A stretch of 52,038 nucleotides of DNA from Zygnema cylindricum (taxonomy: Eukaryota; Streptophyta; Zygnematophyceae; Zygnematales; Zygnemataceae). The notes beneath the pieces are model-generated. The model had not been told where the DNA came from. It worked only from the letters and a program-made list of their open reading frames with translations, and did not search any database. Shown here one piece after another: positions 21,145 to 31,428 of the stretch. The number at the start of each line of letters is the position of its first letter. Position 1 is the first letter of the stretch. The stretch covers positions 125,085 through 177,122 of the forward strand of contig JBBHKE010001713.1 of NCBI GenBank assembly GCA_037447655.1. The letters run 5' to 3'. A program made the translations under genes and the position numbers.

Positions 21145-22160
21145 TGTTGATATTTGAGTATTTTCTAGGTCTGTATTATAATAGGAAAAATGTAGAGGCG
21201 GTCTACCTCTAACTCCCTTCAGCAAGCCCCCACACTTGTTCTAGTCACTGAAGGCTGGGTAGGGTGATAGAGCCATGGCTGCCTAAAGCTTTGTAGCAGA
21301 TAGGTAGCAGAAAATAGATGGGTTTACTAAAACTATTGACGGACCCAGGAATTGATCCTGGTACCTGCCGTCCGTCAACATAGCCGTTAGCTTTGTCCGT
21401 TTAGTCTAGGACTAGTGCTAGGACGTATGCGGTTTGATAACTATATAAATCTGTACGCGTAGACGAATTCATTTAACGGCGCGAATAGATTCTTAGCACA
21501 TAGATACAGTTTAGAGTAGTACAATTTATGGTACTTCACGAAACTAATACCGCGCATTTGTTTCGTCGGCGAAACAAATACCGCGCACATATTTTCGACG
21601 GGGAGAATTAAATGCTGGATTTAATCGACGGCCATGGTACGAGCCGAGATTCCGGAATGGCCGCCTTGGCGTTTTCTGACGCCGCCACTCCGGATGACAC
21701 GTGGAAATGCGCTAGAGGATTGCGGAATCTCCTGAGCGCAAGAAAAAAATTTGGATATGACATTTGTCACCTGTATGGTTCTATCGTACAGTTTTCGTAC
21801 AGAAAGTACTCCGGCGCCTGTACTTTTATGTACGGTACATTCCTATGATTGGCGCCGTACTTCAGTAGAAGGGGTTTAGAGAGGGACTAGAACTTAGAAT
21901 ATTTTGGTAGGTAGATTCCTCTCCCAGAGAGCACCTTGTATAAATGGCAAACTTTGGCCAGCCATAACTATCAACTTAGTTGACCAAATTAAGTGATTTT
22001 TTTTGCCGCGCACTTAGGGGAGTCCAGGCTACACAAGGGTGTAGTCGGTCAGATTTTTTGCCTGCCTAGGTGGCTGCATTTCTAAGGGAAAGTCAAAGTG
22101 GAGAATGTTATCCTAAATTCATATTCTAACTTTCCATTTAACAGTGAAACTGAGCACACA
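21145..22160 (+). repeat. E0 3' LTR
   Basis: It begins TGTTGATATTTGAG and has the shared LTR blocks TATTTTCTAGGTCT, TCACTGAAGG and AGCCATGGCT, the paired ATACCGCGCA motifs near 21549 and 21584, and a TATA box TATAAAT at 21939-21945. It matches the other LTRs in order up to the GGGAGTCCAG block near 22018 and then diverges, so the right end is approximate. The antisense tRNA-like module is at 21329-21412. Confidence 0.7.
21329..21412 (-). promoter_or_regulatory. tRNA-like hairpin with A/B-like boxes and T4 in E0 LTR
   Basis: On the minus strand an A-box-like segment (TAGACTAAACGG) precedes TTGACGGAC, which pairs perfectly over nine bases with GTCCGTCAA (plus 21336-21344 and 21370-21378). Inside is a perfect 5 bp T-stem CCAGG/CCTGG with loop ATCAATT. 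TTTT follows (plus AAAA 21329-21332). Confidence 0.65.
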
Positions 22161-23051
22161 GAAAATCTTATTTCACAGGGGTAAAGCTATATTAGGGTTT
22201 CGATTGTCAAGGGGTCAGTCATTTGGGTTTATATCAAGTTGGAGTCGGCACTATCTAGATTAGCTTCCTTTGGACCTGCGAATTCAGTGTGGCAATGGAG
22301 CCCATAGAATTTCACGTGGCATCCACTGGACGAGTGAATTCGGGAAATCTGGCTGACAGAAAATGAACCGCACATCTAGGATTACAATTGTATAAGGTAA
22401 AATACCAGACGTTGATTACGATCAGACCGATAATCAACACTGACGGCTGGAAATTAAGTGGGGACCATGGATGACGTAGTGCTTCGTAATCACCACAGGT
22501 ATTCGTACAAAAAATACCACAACAGGCTGGACACATCTACAATTGCTGACTAAGCAAGCCATTTTTGTGTACGACTTCAATTTGTAAATACCTGATACAA
22601 CAGGATTTTGTTGCTCAGTGGATTAGGAAATAGTGTGTCACTATTTAGATTTTAGGCTAGTTGCAGTTTGGTTTTTTGAAGTACCCGTGGTAAAGTGATG
22701 TACAGTTTTGGTACCTTGTCACATTATAGTACAATACTACAGTGCCAGATGTTATCTGTTGATTTGTTTGCTAGCAGTAGACACACTCTAAGAGTATAAG
22801 TTTAGGACTTAGTAAAATTGTTTAGTACTCAGTTTTGGGATATTGGAAAACTAAAAGGCAGTTTTTGGGAAACTTGCAGGTCTTATATCTTATGGTTAAC
22901 TGAGTCAATTTGTTTGTAACTTTGGGAGTTACAGTGTGTGTAGCCATTATCTTGTATGCTAAATTCTGAGTAAATTTGACTGGTGAGTCAGTTTTTACAG
23001 TGTGACAATGATCAATGTTTCATAGGATTTCTTGTTAGCTTCTGCTTAAGT
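22161..23051. other. Non-coding stretch, possibly an untranslated leader
   Basis: No protein domain is seen on either strand. On the plus strand it runs without long open frames up to an ATG at 23052. It could be the leader of another element or host DNA. No initiator-tRNA primer site of either type was found in it. Confidence 0.4.
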
Positions 23052-23144
23052 ATGTCTACTTCTACAACTACTGCTGCAGCACCACCTGCACCAGTTGTCA
23101 TAGAACAACACTTCCTTGTGCGTGCAGTTTCATGTCCTGTGTGA
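23052..23144 (+). pseudogene. Short N-terminal coding fragment, unknown
   Basis: ATG at 23052 opens 30 codons beginning MSTSTTTAAAPPAPVV and ending at a TGA. The Ser/Thr/Ala/Pro-rich start looks like the N-terminus of a gag or a regulatory protein. It overlaps the end of a minus-strand reading frame, so the two probably meet at a junction near 23130. I do not recognise it. Confidence 0.25.
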
Positions 23145-24638
23145 AGGTAGCGGTTACAGGGGTTGCAGCTGCTGCCGCTAAGTTAGCCTTCGCTTGCAGG
23201 ACTGCTGCATCAAAGGCTAGATCTAAGATCTTGATGCTATGAGCCATCAAGAGAGGTTGATGCTCCTTGTAATCTGCCAACGCCCCTTTTGAAAGGTAGT
23301 TGACCATCATGGGGAAGAAGGTTGTTTAGAAGTCATCCGGAATGGCTCCTCCCCTGTAATTATTGATTTCGGATGGTGTGAAAGACTTCCACAACAACTC
23401 GAAGTCCGAAAATGCAATCCACGAGCTATCTGCTATAAAGATCCGGATGTCCCCCATTTCCTTTTATTCCTCTACAGAATTGGTGAAGTGTGATGAGGAA
23501 GAACCGGTTGGATTGACAAACTGAGCCGGGGAGATGACTGTTGTATCCTCTTCCTCGAGAGTGGAACCATGTCCTCCTCTGGAAGCAAGTGCTGCTCTGA
23601 TAGGTGTGGATCCTCCTCCCTAAGAAGAAGTACCTGAGCCGGAAAGTATTGTGGGAGGAAGGATATTCCCCACTACTCCTTTATATCTAGGAGAGTATTG
23701 TTCTTCCTTGAGAACCTGATCCACCGATGGGATATGGAGGCGAGGTCGAGGTCCTTGGGGATGGGTTGGTGGCTAAGAAGGGGATGACTGGAGGCTCTTG
23801 GGAGAAGGTGTCTTTCTTTGGAAAGGTATCTTTCTCCTTGGTCGCCTTCGCGAGGTCTCGAGAGGAGGAGTTCCGGAGCTGGAGGATAGGGAATGGTTGT
23901 GAGGAGGTGAGTAAGCGAGGACGTGCTTGTAAGGTAAAGCAGGTGGCTCCAAAGACCCCCAGACTGTTGCAGCGGGAGAATTAGATAGGGAAGGGCAGTC
24001 TCGAGGTTGTGTAGTAGGACCCGGGGAGTGAGAGGAGGGAGGAGGAGAAGATGGGAGATCTGGAGATGCTCTGAGAGGTGGAGAAAGGGGTGTAGACGGC
24101 TTGAATGGAATGTGAATCCTCTCGTCCGGTCGTAACTCCACCAAAGCCTCCACTTTCGAAGACACCTCCACCGAGACCAAGGTTGGCTCTGCCCGAGGAA
24201 CAGCAGTAGACTCAGTAGGTAAATCTGCACCCAAACCCCTACTATTAGGTCCTGTTGTTTCCCCCCATTTGCGCTGAAGAGGAGGCTCTCGGCTAGGCCC
24301 TGAGGAAGGAACATCGGGTCGTGGGCTTGCGAGAGGAGAAGTTCCCAGAGCTGGTGCTTCGGCATGCGACCGTGTCTATGGTGTAAGTGGGGTTTGCCCG
24401 CTGAGATTCCCACTTGTCCTACGCCTAACTTCCCGAATAAGGACAAATTCCTGTTCCCATACCTTTCTCCTTTCTATCTCCAAGGCCTCCCAATCTACGA
24501 TGGCAGGTCCGGCCCCGGCCGTAGCTTGTCCCTAGGATTTTAGAACCTCCACTAGTTCCTTGGCCTTTTATACCACTTTGGTGAGATCCGCTATCCCCAT
24601 CCCCGGAATTTTGGGATCATTAGGTCTGGTCCGCCACT
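23098..24638 (-). pseudogene. Pro/Ser-rich protein of unknown function, C-terminal part (split by E3)
   Basis: One minus-strand frame can be followed with scattered stops and at least one shift. Near the right end is a charged helical segment (KAKELVEVLKS then WEALEIERRKVWEQEF). Next comes a long Pro/Ser-rich stretch (about 24234-23773), then a globular-looking segment with IADSSWIAFSDFELLWKSF and NNYRGGAIPDDF, and a helical Ala-rich tail (MMVNYLSKGALADY, AVLQAKANLAAAAA). A longer overlapping 257-codon frame has worse composition and is probably wrong. The upstream part lies at 36764-37697, beyond element E3. Architecture recalls gag-like or extra ORFs of large plant retroelements, but I cannot assign a family. 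Confidence 0.45.
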
Positions 24639-24974
24639 TGCAATTCTGTGTCCCTTATAGAATCACTAAATTCAAGAAGCCTCAAGATAGATTTTGGCTA
24701 GCTCTCTTTCAAGTTGGATCACTGCCATCCAAGCAGACAAATAGTTTATCTAGGTACACCCCTATGCAGTTTGGACTCCCTTGAGTCCACAGAACAAGAA
24801 TCACAGAAATTGCCCAACCAGGCAATTAGTTATCAAGTGGCAAAGATGCCAATATTTATACAAGCTTGTTAGGATATAGGGGGCTACCTCCTTAATCCTC
24901 TTATTCCTAAACCCCTCTCACAACCCCTATCTATTAATGTACGAACCAATCAAAAGACTGTACAATACAATAGG
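24639..24974 (-). repeat. E3 3' LTR, sense-end piece
   Basis: On the plus strand it starts TGCAATTCTGTGTCCC and includes the TATA box (plus TATTTATA near 24860) and the antisense start of R-U5. It stops at ATAGG, where E2 begins; the rest is at 30764. Confidence 0.85.
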
Positions 24975-25973
24975 TGCAATTTTGTGTCCCCCATTTGGAT
25001 CACAATTGAGGAAGCCTCTAGGTAGTTTTAAACCAACCCACTTTCAACTAGAGCAACTGCCACCCAAGTAGACGAAAAGATAATCTGACTGCACCCCTAT
25101 GCAGACTGGACTCCCCTGTTTCCACAGCAAGAAGAATCAGTGAAAACGCCCAACCACGCGATTAGTTATGGAGTGGCATAGATGCCAATATTTATACAAG
25201 CTTGTTAGGAGAGAGGCGGCTACCTCTTCAATCCACTTAGTCCTAAACCCTCTCACAACTCCTATATACTGAGGTACGGAACCAATCAGAAGAGTGTATA
25301 GTACAAAAAGGTTCTACGGCCGATGTACTTTCTATACGGCCTGTGTACGACAAGGCCATGGAGTGGACACTTGTCTCCTTCGCACTTGTCCTCATATTCT
25401 CCGAAATTTCCTCTTCTCAATGAAGTCGTGCCAAGTGTCGCCATGTCATGTCACGACCAAAAACCGCCAAGGCGGCCATTCCGGGATCTCGGCTATGATG
25501 CGGGCCGTCGGATCAAAACTGGCTTTAACGACAAGCGTTCAAAAACAAATGTCTGGTACATTTGTTTTGTGCCCACTGAAACTCCAACTAGTTTCTTTGT
25601 ATTCTATTTGAAATTCCGTTAATCGGATTAGTCGCCTATCTATTGTTTTAATAGCTATCAAACCCTATGCATCCTAACGGACTACTACGACAGGCTGGTA
25701 AAGGTTGACGGCCACACCTCGCCCTACCGGTCGGAGGTACGAGTCCTGCCGGACTCAACCTTTTTGGTTGAGAGTGACTTAGATCACTCTTAAGCCCTCC
25801 CTCAGGAGCTAAGGAAGCCATGGCTCGACCGCCCTCTCTCTCTTTAAGTGACTACAACAAGTATGGGGGCTAGAGAGAGAAGGTGGAGGCAGGCTGCCTG
25901 TGTTATCCTCCTTTTTTTATTTATTTTAATTAAGACCTAGAAAATACCTCCCCTTAATCTAGTGATTTCAACA
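24975..25973 (-). repeat. E2 3' LTR
   Basis: 999 bp, TG..CA. Its left neighbour is the E3 LTR and its right neighbour a polypurine-type CTCTCCTTATTTT (plus). The antisense tRNA-like module lies at about 25690-25765, with B box GGTACGAGTCC and T5, followed by the GAGTGAC hairpin. Confidence 0.9.
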
Positions 25974-26540
25974 CTCTCCTTATTTTCTAGCCTAATTTGA
26001 GTTTGTGTTTTAGTCCACACTTTTCTCTACAATATTTTAACTAGGGAGATGGCACATGCTTTGTCATCATATGAGCCACCATTTCCCTATTACTCCTATA
26101 CACCAAATTAACAATTTTATTTTCTACCTTTTCCCTCACAAAACTCAATCTAATGTCCATATGCTTAGCTTTGAAATGATGTTTTGGATTGGCTGCAATT
26201 GCAATTGCAGCTTGATTATCACAAAACACTTCACGCACTCCATTCTTAATGTATCCCAATTCTTCCAACAAAGACTTCACCCACATCAACTCTTTCACAG
26301 TAGAACTAGAGGCCATGTACTTAGCCTCCATAGTGGACTAAGCAACAACCTTTTGTTGCTTGCTGCTCCAACAGCAAGCACCTTCTCCCACATACTATAC
26401 ATACCCAGAAGTGCATCTTCTGATCGGTGCATCCCCATAACTGGCATCATTCCATGTAGTGATGTCAGTGTGCTCCCCTCCCAAATGCAACCATATATCC
26501 CTAGTTCGCACCAGGTATCTAATTACTCTCTTAACTGCCT
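25974..26540 (-). pseudogene. E2 RNase H end, with a stop shared with E3
   Basis: The frame 26041-26331 encodes MEAKYMASSSTVKEL, the CDNQAAIAIAANP segment and DIRLSFVREK, ending near the polypurine tract. Just upstream, in frame, TAG (26338-26340) replaces the Gln of AQSTMEAK. E3 carries the identical change. Further right the WSDASY region is readable to about 26540 with frameshifts. Confidence 0.8.
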
Positions 26541-27770
26541 TCAGTCTCTCTTTCTGGGATCATTAAGACTCCTATTGAGGACTCCAACTGCTGTAGCTAT
26601 GTCCAGTCTGGTACAATTCATAAAGTAAATCAAGCTTCTTACTACCTGTCTGTAAGGAATAGACTTCATAAAGTGCCTTTTTTCTGGACTCATCTGTTCA
26701 TCTAGCATTATCACTCCTACTTCTACACTCCCATCACTTACTTTCTTCAAGTCCATGGGAGTGGTACAACTGTTTGCATTCTCCATCTGAAATTTCTCCA
26801 GCATATTTCTTATAGCCTCTTTCTGAGTAAGTCTAATTATCCTCTTCCCTCTATCCCTTTCCATTTGAATTCCCAAAATATATTTAGCCTCCCCTAAATC
26901 CTTCATGTCAAATCTACTTATAAGATCTTTCTTTAGCCTATTTATCTTTTCCATAGACTTACTCAATACCAGCAAATCATCCATATAAATTGCAATAAAA
27001 ATCACACCATTCTCATCCTCAAATATATAAATAGAATGGTTAGAACTGATCTGAATATACCCTAGACTGGTAAGAAACTCATTAGGTTTCTTATTCCATT
27101 GTCTGGGGGCCTGCTTCAGTCCATATAAGTACTTTATAAGTCTGCTGACTTTGCTTTCCTCTCCTTCCTCTACAAAACCTTCTGGTTGTCGCATAAAGAT
27201 TTCCTCCTCCAGTTCACCGTTGAGGAAGGCGGTCTTAATATCCATCTGATGGATCTCCATGTCTTCCGCTGCTGCTAAACTAAGGAGGATCCTTAGAGAT
27301 GGGAATCGAACTACCGGAGCAAAGGTCTCCTCATAATCTATCACTTCTTTTTGGGTGAACCCCTTTGCCACCAACCGAGCCTTATATCTCTCAATGGTAT
27401 TATCTGGGTTCAGTTTCACTTTAAATACCCATTTACAGCCAATATGTTTTCTATGTGGTGGATAATCCACCAGCTCCCAAGTATTTGCCTCCATGATTGA
27501 GACCATCTCATCATTTATGGCTCTGACCCATCTCTCTTTCTCCGGACTGTCCATTGCCTCCGAGTATGACTGAGGCTCATTCGGTTTCTTTCCAACCCAC
27601 CTCTCATAAGGGGTCATTCCTTTAACAGCTGTGGTGAGGACTCTATTTTTAATGTAGTTAGCACAGTTCATGGCCTCTGCCCAAAATCTTCTTCCTATTT
27701 TCTTATCTGCCAACATGCAGCACACACTATCTCCCAAAGTCCGGTTTAACCTCTCAGCTACTCCATTTTG
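26541..27770 (-). pseudogene. E2 integrase-reverse transcriptase in-frame deletion fusion
   Basis: A 398-codon frame starts in the integrase core (DSVCCMLADKKIGRRFWAEA, TPYERWVGKKP) and then jumps directly, in frame, to NEPQSYSEAMDSPEKERWV at the start of reverse transcriptase. The ~600 nt between, covering the integrase C-terminus and acidic linker, is gone. The polymerase part is intact to past the active site, which reads YMDDLLVL. The fused frame is one of the longest in the window. A natural origin by deletion at a short repeat is likely. Confidence 0.85.
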
Positions 27771-28705
27771 TCATGTATTATTCGGTACAGTTTTTGATGC
27801 TGAACTCCCTCATCTCTCAAATAATCCTCAAACTGGTTAGAGGTGTACTCGCCCCCATTATCACTCCTTATTCTCTTAATGGTGGTTCCGTGCAACTTCT
27901 CACTCTAGGCTTTGTATTCTTTAAAGTATTTTGGGGTTTCAGACTTTGTTTTTAAGAAGTAGACTCCAATCATCAATAATTGTTAGCATATACCTCTTCC
28001 CCCCAACCGAAGGTACTCTTGCTGGTCCCTAGATATCTGTGTGGACCAGATCTAGTACTTTCTCACCTCTATATGTGGCAATTTTGGGAAAGGGAAGTTT
28101 GTGAGCCTTACCTTGGGCACAGCCACTACAGTCATCCATCATTTCATTCTCCTCAAAGTGAATGCCTTCTACTACACCCAGCTTCTTCATTTCCTTTAGT
28201 CTATCAAAATACCCATGTCTTAAACGTTTATGCGAGATCATCAAGCTCGGGACACCACCATAGTAAGCACTTTTCTTTTCATTACTCAGGTTAAGCCTAA
28301 ATATTCCTTGGCTACCCTTATCTGCTGTGAAGTATACTTCATCTCCATACTTAGCTGTAAAGACTCCCTTTCTAGTGAAGGTATCAAAATCCTTCTCATC
28401 TAATACAGAGGTAGACACAAGATTCTTACTCAGCTGAGGAATTTAGAGCATATGTGTAAAGGTGAGAATAGAAGTCTTACCCTCCACTAAGACTTTCAGA
28501 TCTACCGAGCCCACTAGATCTATGGTAACTACCCTCCTATCCCTATACTCTATTTCCACAGTAGGGATCTTTCTTAGCTTAGTGAAGAGGTGCCTCTCAC
28601 GACACATATATATGGATGCACCTGAGTCGATGATCCATACCTCCTCTAGAGCTTCCCGAATGGCTCTAAGGGCACACTTCTATTTCCGAGGGATCTCCTT
28701 CTCCT
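27771..28705 (-). pseudogene. E2 protease, pre-integrase and integrase N-part, broken
   Basis: Readable in several frames: protease site WIIDSGAS (near 28630), the NLVS..VLDEKDFDTF segment, pre-integrase with the zinc ligands (SHKRLRHGYFD, CSGCAQGK) in the frame 28029-28418, HTDIWGP cut by a stop, then RSDNGGEYTSNQFE near 27850. At least three breaks. Confidence 0.75.
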
Positions 28706-29785
28706 CTAGATTCTCGTCAACAAGAAGCTCCCCATCATCTTCTTGGAAGATTTGTCCTCCTCGGTCTCTCTTTTCACTCGTGTGACCACAAGTGCTTTCT
28801 TCTTCCCTCCGGGAGAACCCCCTCCACGATTTTCTTGAAGCCTAAACTCCGATAGCTTGATGGAATCAGCTATGTAGTGCCCCGGCTTTTTGCATAAATG
28901 GCAAAGGCCCTTTGGGGTTCTCGATTCTCCAGATTCGTTCTTTTCCCCTTTGAAGCTGTTGTATGGCTTATTCGGATCCTTCCTCCACCGGTCTGTTCCG
29001 GCAGCTAGAGCTTGAACGCTCTTTCCTCCTCTCCACATCTCTATGGTGTTCTCCTGCACAAGTATCGTTTGGACCACTGTGTTCCACTTCCAAGCACTAC
29101 CATCCACTTCTTGCACTTGGTACACTATATTTTCATACTCCTCCGGCAACTTCATGATGAGAGTGTTAACTTTCATCTTTATACTGCTTGTCCATCAGAC
29201 ACTTTCCATCTCCATGTACAGACAAGAGAGATCGCTGCAATAGTCCAACATCTTTCCTCCTTTGAATGTGTAACTCCTCAGCCTTTGCTTAACCAGCTGG
29301 AGCTCCTGAATGGTGCTAGCTCTATAGATCTCCACTAAGGTCATCCACAACTCCTCGGCCTTGAAGATGTCAAGGTGAGAGGTTGCAAAAGCTTGAGTGA
29401 AGTGCCTCAAAATGAAGTGCTTGGCATTCATGTTGGTATACTTCCACACATGAATGTTGTTTTCCTCGGTCTCCACAGCCACCGATCTGGGTGCTCTGGC
29501 AATAGTAGTGAGAGGTGTCTCCTTTCCTTTCCCCTTTTCAGACACACTGCTGTCCCCATCATCTATCTCCTCCGTTGGAGCAATTCATGCTGCAAAAAAC
29601 CTCACTCCTCGAAACCTTGGTGGAGCTCCTTGAGACGGACGTTTCACTTGTCCACTAACAATACCCCAGTATCGTTTCTCACACAATGCCCCTATCATCA
29701 TAGCTTCCCAGTAAATGAACCCAGATCCGTTGAATATGGGCACCCTAGAGGGTGGGCCCATAGCCTGCAATTTTGTGTCCCCCAT
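28706..29785 (-). pseudogene. E2 gag, broken
   Basis: The ATG at 29783-29785 is in the 5' LTR; MGDTKLQAMGPPSRV spans LTR end and primer site. Pieces: FNGSGFIYWEAMMIGALCEK (29585-29785), FILRHFTQAF and FKAEELWMTLVEIY (29195-29545), then LIMKLPEEYENIV and a zinc knuckle CHLCKKPGHYIADS (28706-29176), whose last Cys is Ser. Stops at 29585 and 29195 break it. Confidence 0.82.
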
Positions 29786-30763
29786 TTAGATCAGAATTGA
29801 GGAAGCCTCTAGGTAGTTTTTAACCAACCCACTTTCAATTAGAGCAACTGCCACCCAAGCTGACGAATAGATAATTTGACTGCACCCTTATGGAGTCTGG
29901 ACTCCCTTGATTCTACAGCAAGAAGAATCACTGGAAACGCTCAACCAGGCGATTAGTTATGGAGTGGCCAAGATGCCAATATTTATACAAGCTTGTTGGG
30001 AGAGAGGCGGCTACCTTTTCAATCCACTAAGTCCTAAACCCTCTCACAACTCCTATCCACTGAGCTACGGAACCAATTAGAAGAGTGTAGAGTACAGAAA
30101 GGTACTACGGCTGCTGTACTTTCTGTACGGCCTGTGTACGACAAGGCCATGGAGTGGACGCCTGTCTCCTTTGGACTTGTCCTCATATTCTCCGAGATTT
30201 CCTCTTCTCAATGACATCGTGCCACGTGTCGCTTGGTCATGTCACGACCAAAAACCGCCAAGGCAGATATTCCGGGATCTCGGCTATGATGCTGGGCGTA
30301 GGATCAAAACCGACTTTAACAACAACTGTTCAAAAACAAATGTTCGGTACATTTGTTTCGTGCGCACTTAAACTCCAACTAGTTTCTATATATTCTATTT
30401 GTAATTCCGTTAATCGGATTAGTCGCCTATCTATTGTTTAAATAGCTATCAAACCCTATGCATCCTAACGACTACTATGACAGACTGGTAAAGGTTGACG
30501 GCTACGCCTCGCCCTACCGGTCGGAGGTTCGAGTCCTGCCGGACTCAACCTTTTTGGTTGAGAGTGACTTAGGTCACTCTTAAGCCTTGCCTAAGGAAAT
30601 AAGGGAGCCATGGCTCCACCGCCCTCTCTCTCTTTAAGTGACTACAACAAGTATGGAGGCTAGAGAGAGAAGGTGGAGGCAGGCTGCCTGTGCTTTCCTC
30701 CTTTTTCTTTTTATTTTAATTAAGACCTAGAAAATACCTCCCCTAAATCTAGTGATTTCAACA
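29766..30763 (-). repeat. E2 5' LTR
   Basis: 998 bp. The TATA box in element sense is TATAAATAT (plus 29979-29987), about 215 bp before the LTR end, giving an R-U5 of roughly 190 nt. A G-box (CACGTG) is at 30223-30228. The primer site after it reads GGCTATGGGCCC. The antisense tRNA-like module is at 30481-30555. Confidence 0.9.
30481..30580 (+). promoter_or_regulatory. tRNA-like module, T5 run and second hairpin in E2 5' LTR
   Basis: A perfect B box GGTTCGAGTCC sits at the end of a tRNA-like segment whose outer GGTTGA pairs with TCAACC. T5 at 30551-30555 lies in the loop of CTCAACC/GGTTGAG. A second hairpin, GAGTGAC-TTAG-GTCACTC, follows at about 30562-30579. Confidence 0.6.
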
Positions 30764-31428
30764 AAAGGTACTAGGGCCGATCTACTTTCTGTATGGCGTG
30801 TGTACGACAAGGCCATGGAGTCGACGTCTGTCTCCTCCAGACTTGTCCTCGTGCTCCTGGGATTCCCGCTTCCCAATAATATCTTGCCACGTGTCGACAG
30901 GTCATGTCACGTCTAAAAACCGCCAAGGCGCCTATTTCAGGATTGCGGCGATGATGCGGACCGTCGGATCCAAACCGGCTTTTAATGTTCGCCGTCCAAA
31001 ATAACAAATGTCCGGTTCATTTGTTTCATACCCACTAAAACTCAACTAGTTTCTATGTTCTTAATTTATTATTTCGTTGAACGAATTAATGATCTTGCTG
31101 ATGTTTAAATGGCTATCAACCACTATGTATCCTAACGGACTACTACGACAGACCGATAAGAGTTGACGGCTACGCCTCGCTCTAAGGGTCGGAGGTACTA
31201 GTCTTGTTGGACTCAACCATTTTATTGAGAGTTACTTAGGCCACTCTTTAAACCTGCCTATGGAGCTGAGGCAGCCATGGCTCCAGCGCCTTCTCTTTTC
31301 TTTAGTGACTACAACAAGTAAAGGGGCTAGAGAGAGAAGGTGGAGACAGGGTGCCTGTGCTTTTTCATATAGTCATTTTTCCTAATTAAGACCTAGAAAA
31401 TACCTTCCCTAAATTAGAGATTTCAACA
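30764..31428 (-). repeat. E3 3' LTR, remaining piece
   Basis: It continues the LTR broken at 24974, starting with the target duplication AAAGG and ending TTTCAACA before the polypurine tract CTCCCCTTATTTT. It carries a decayed tRNA-like module (about 31150-31223) with T4. Confidence 0.85.

Larger units (their letters stand above)
10362..22160 (+). mobile_element. Copia retrotransposon E0 (old, interrupted)
   Basis: A plus-strand Ty1/copia element of TNT1-like type. From left to right: a shortened 5' LTR (10362 to about 10740), gag, protease, integrase, the first half of reverse transcriptase (to 13783), the inserted minus-strand element E1 (13792-20242), then the rest of reverse transcriptase and RNase H (20243-21144), and a 3' LTR (21145 to about 22160). 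Stops and frameshifts occur throughout, and the sequence between LTR and gag (primer site and first ~100 codons) is missing. It is older than E1, which sits inside it. Confidence 0.8.
24975..30763 (-). mobile_element. Copia retrotransposon E2 (5.8 kb, inside the E3 LTR)
   Basis: Minus-strand copia with both LTRs (24975-25973 and 29766-30763). It lies in the 3' LTR of E3; flanking bases ATAGG (24970-24974) and AAAGG (30764-30768) are a 5 bp target duplication with one mismatch. It is about 650 bp shorter than E1, mainly because the integrase C-terminus and linker are deleted. Gag, protease, integrase and polymerase segments are all recognisable but broken. By eye the LTRs differ by several percent. 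Confidence 0.9.

Noticed and set aside
23673-24446. 257-codon minus-strand open frame
   Set aside because: The overlapping Pro/Ser frame continues into coding-like sequence on both sides, whereas this one has Leu/His/Trp-rich composition typical of an off-frame.
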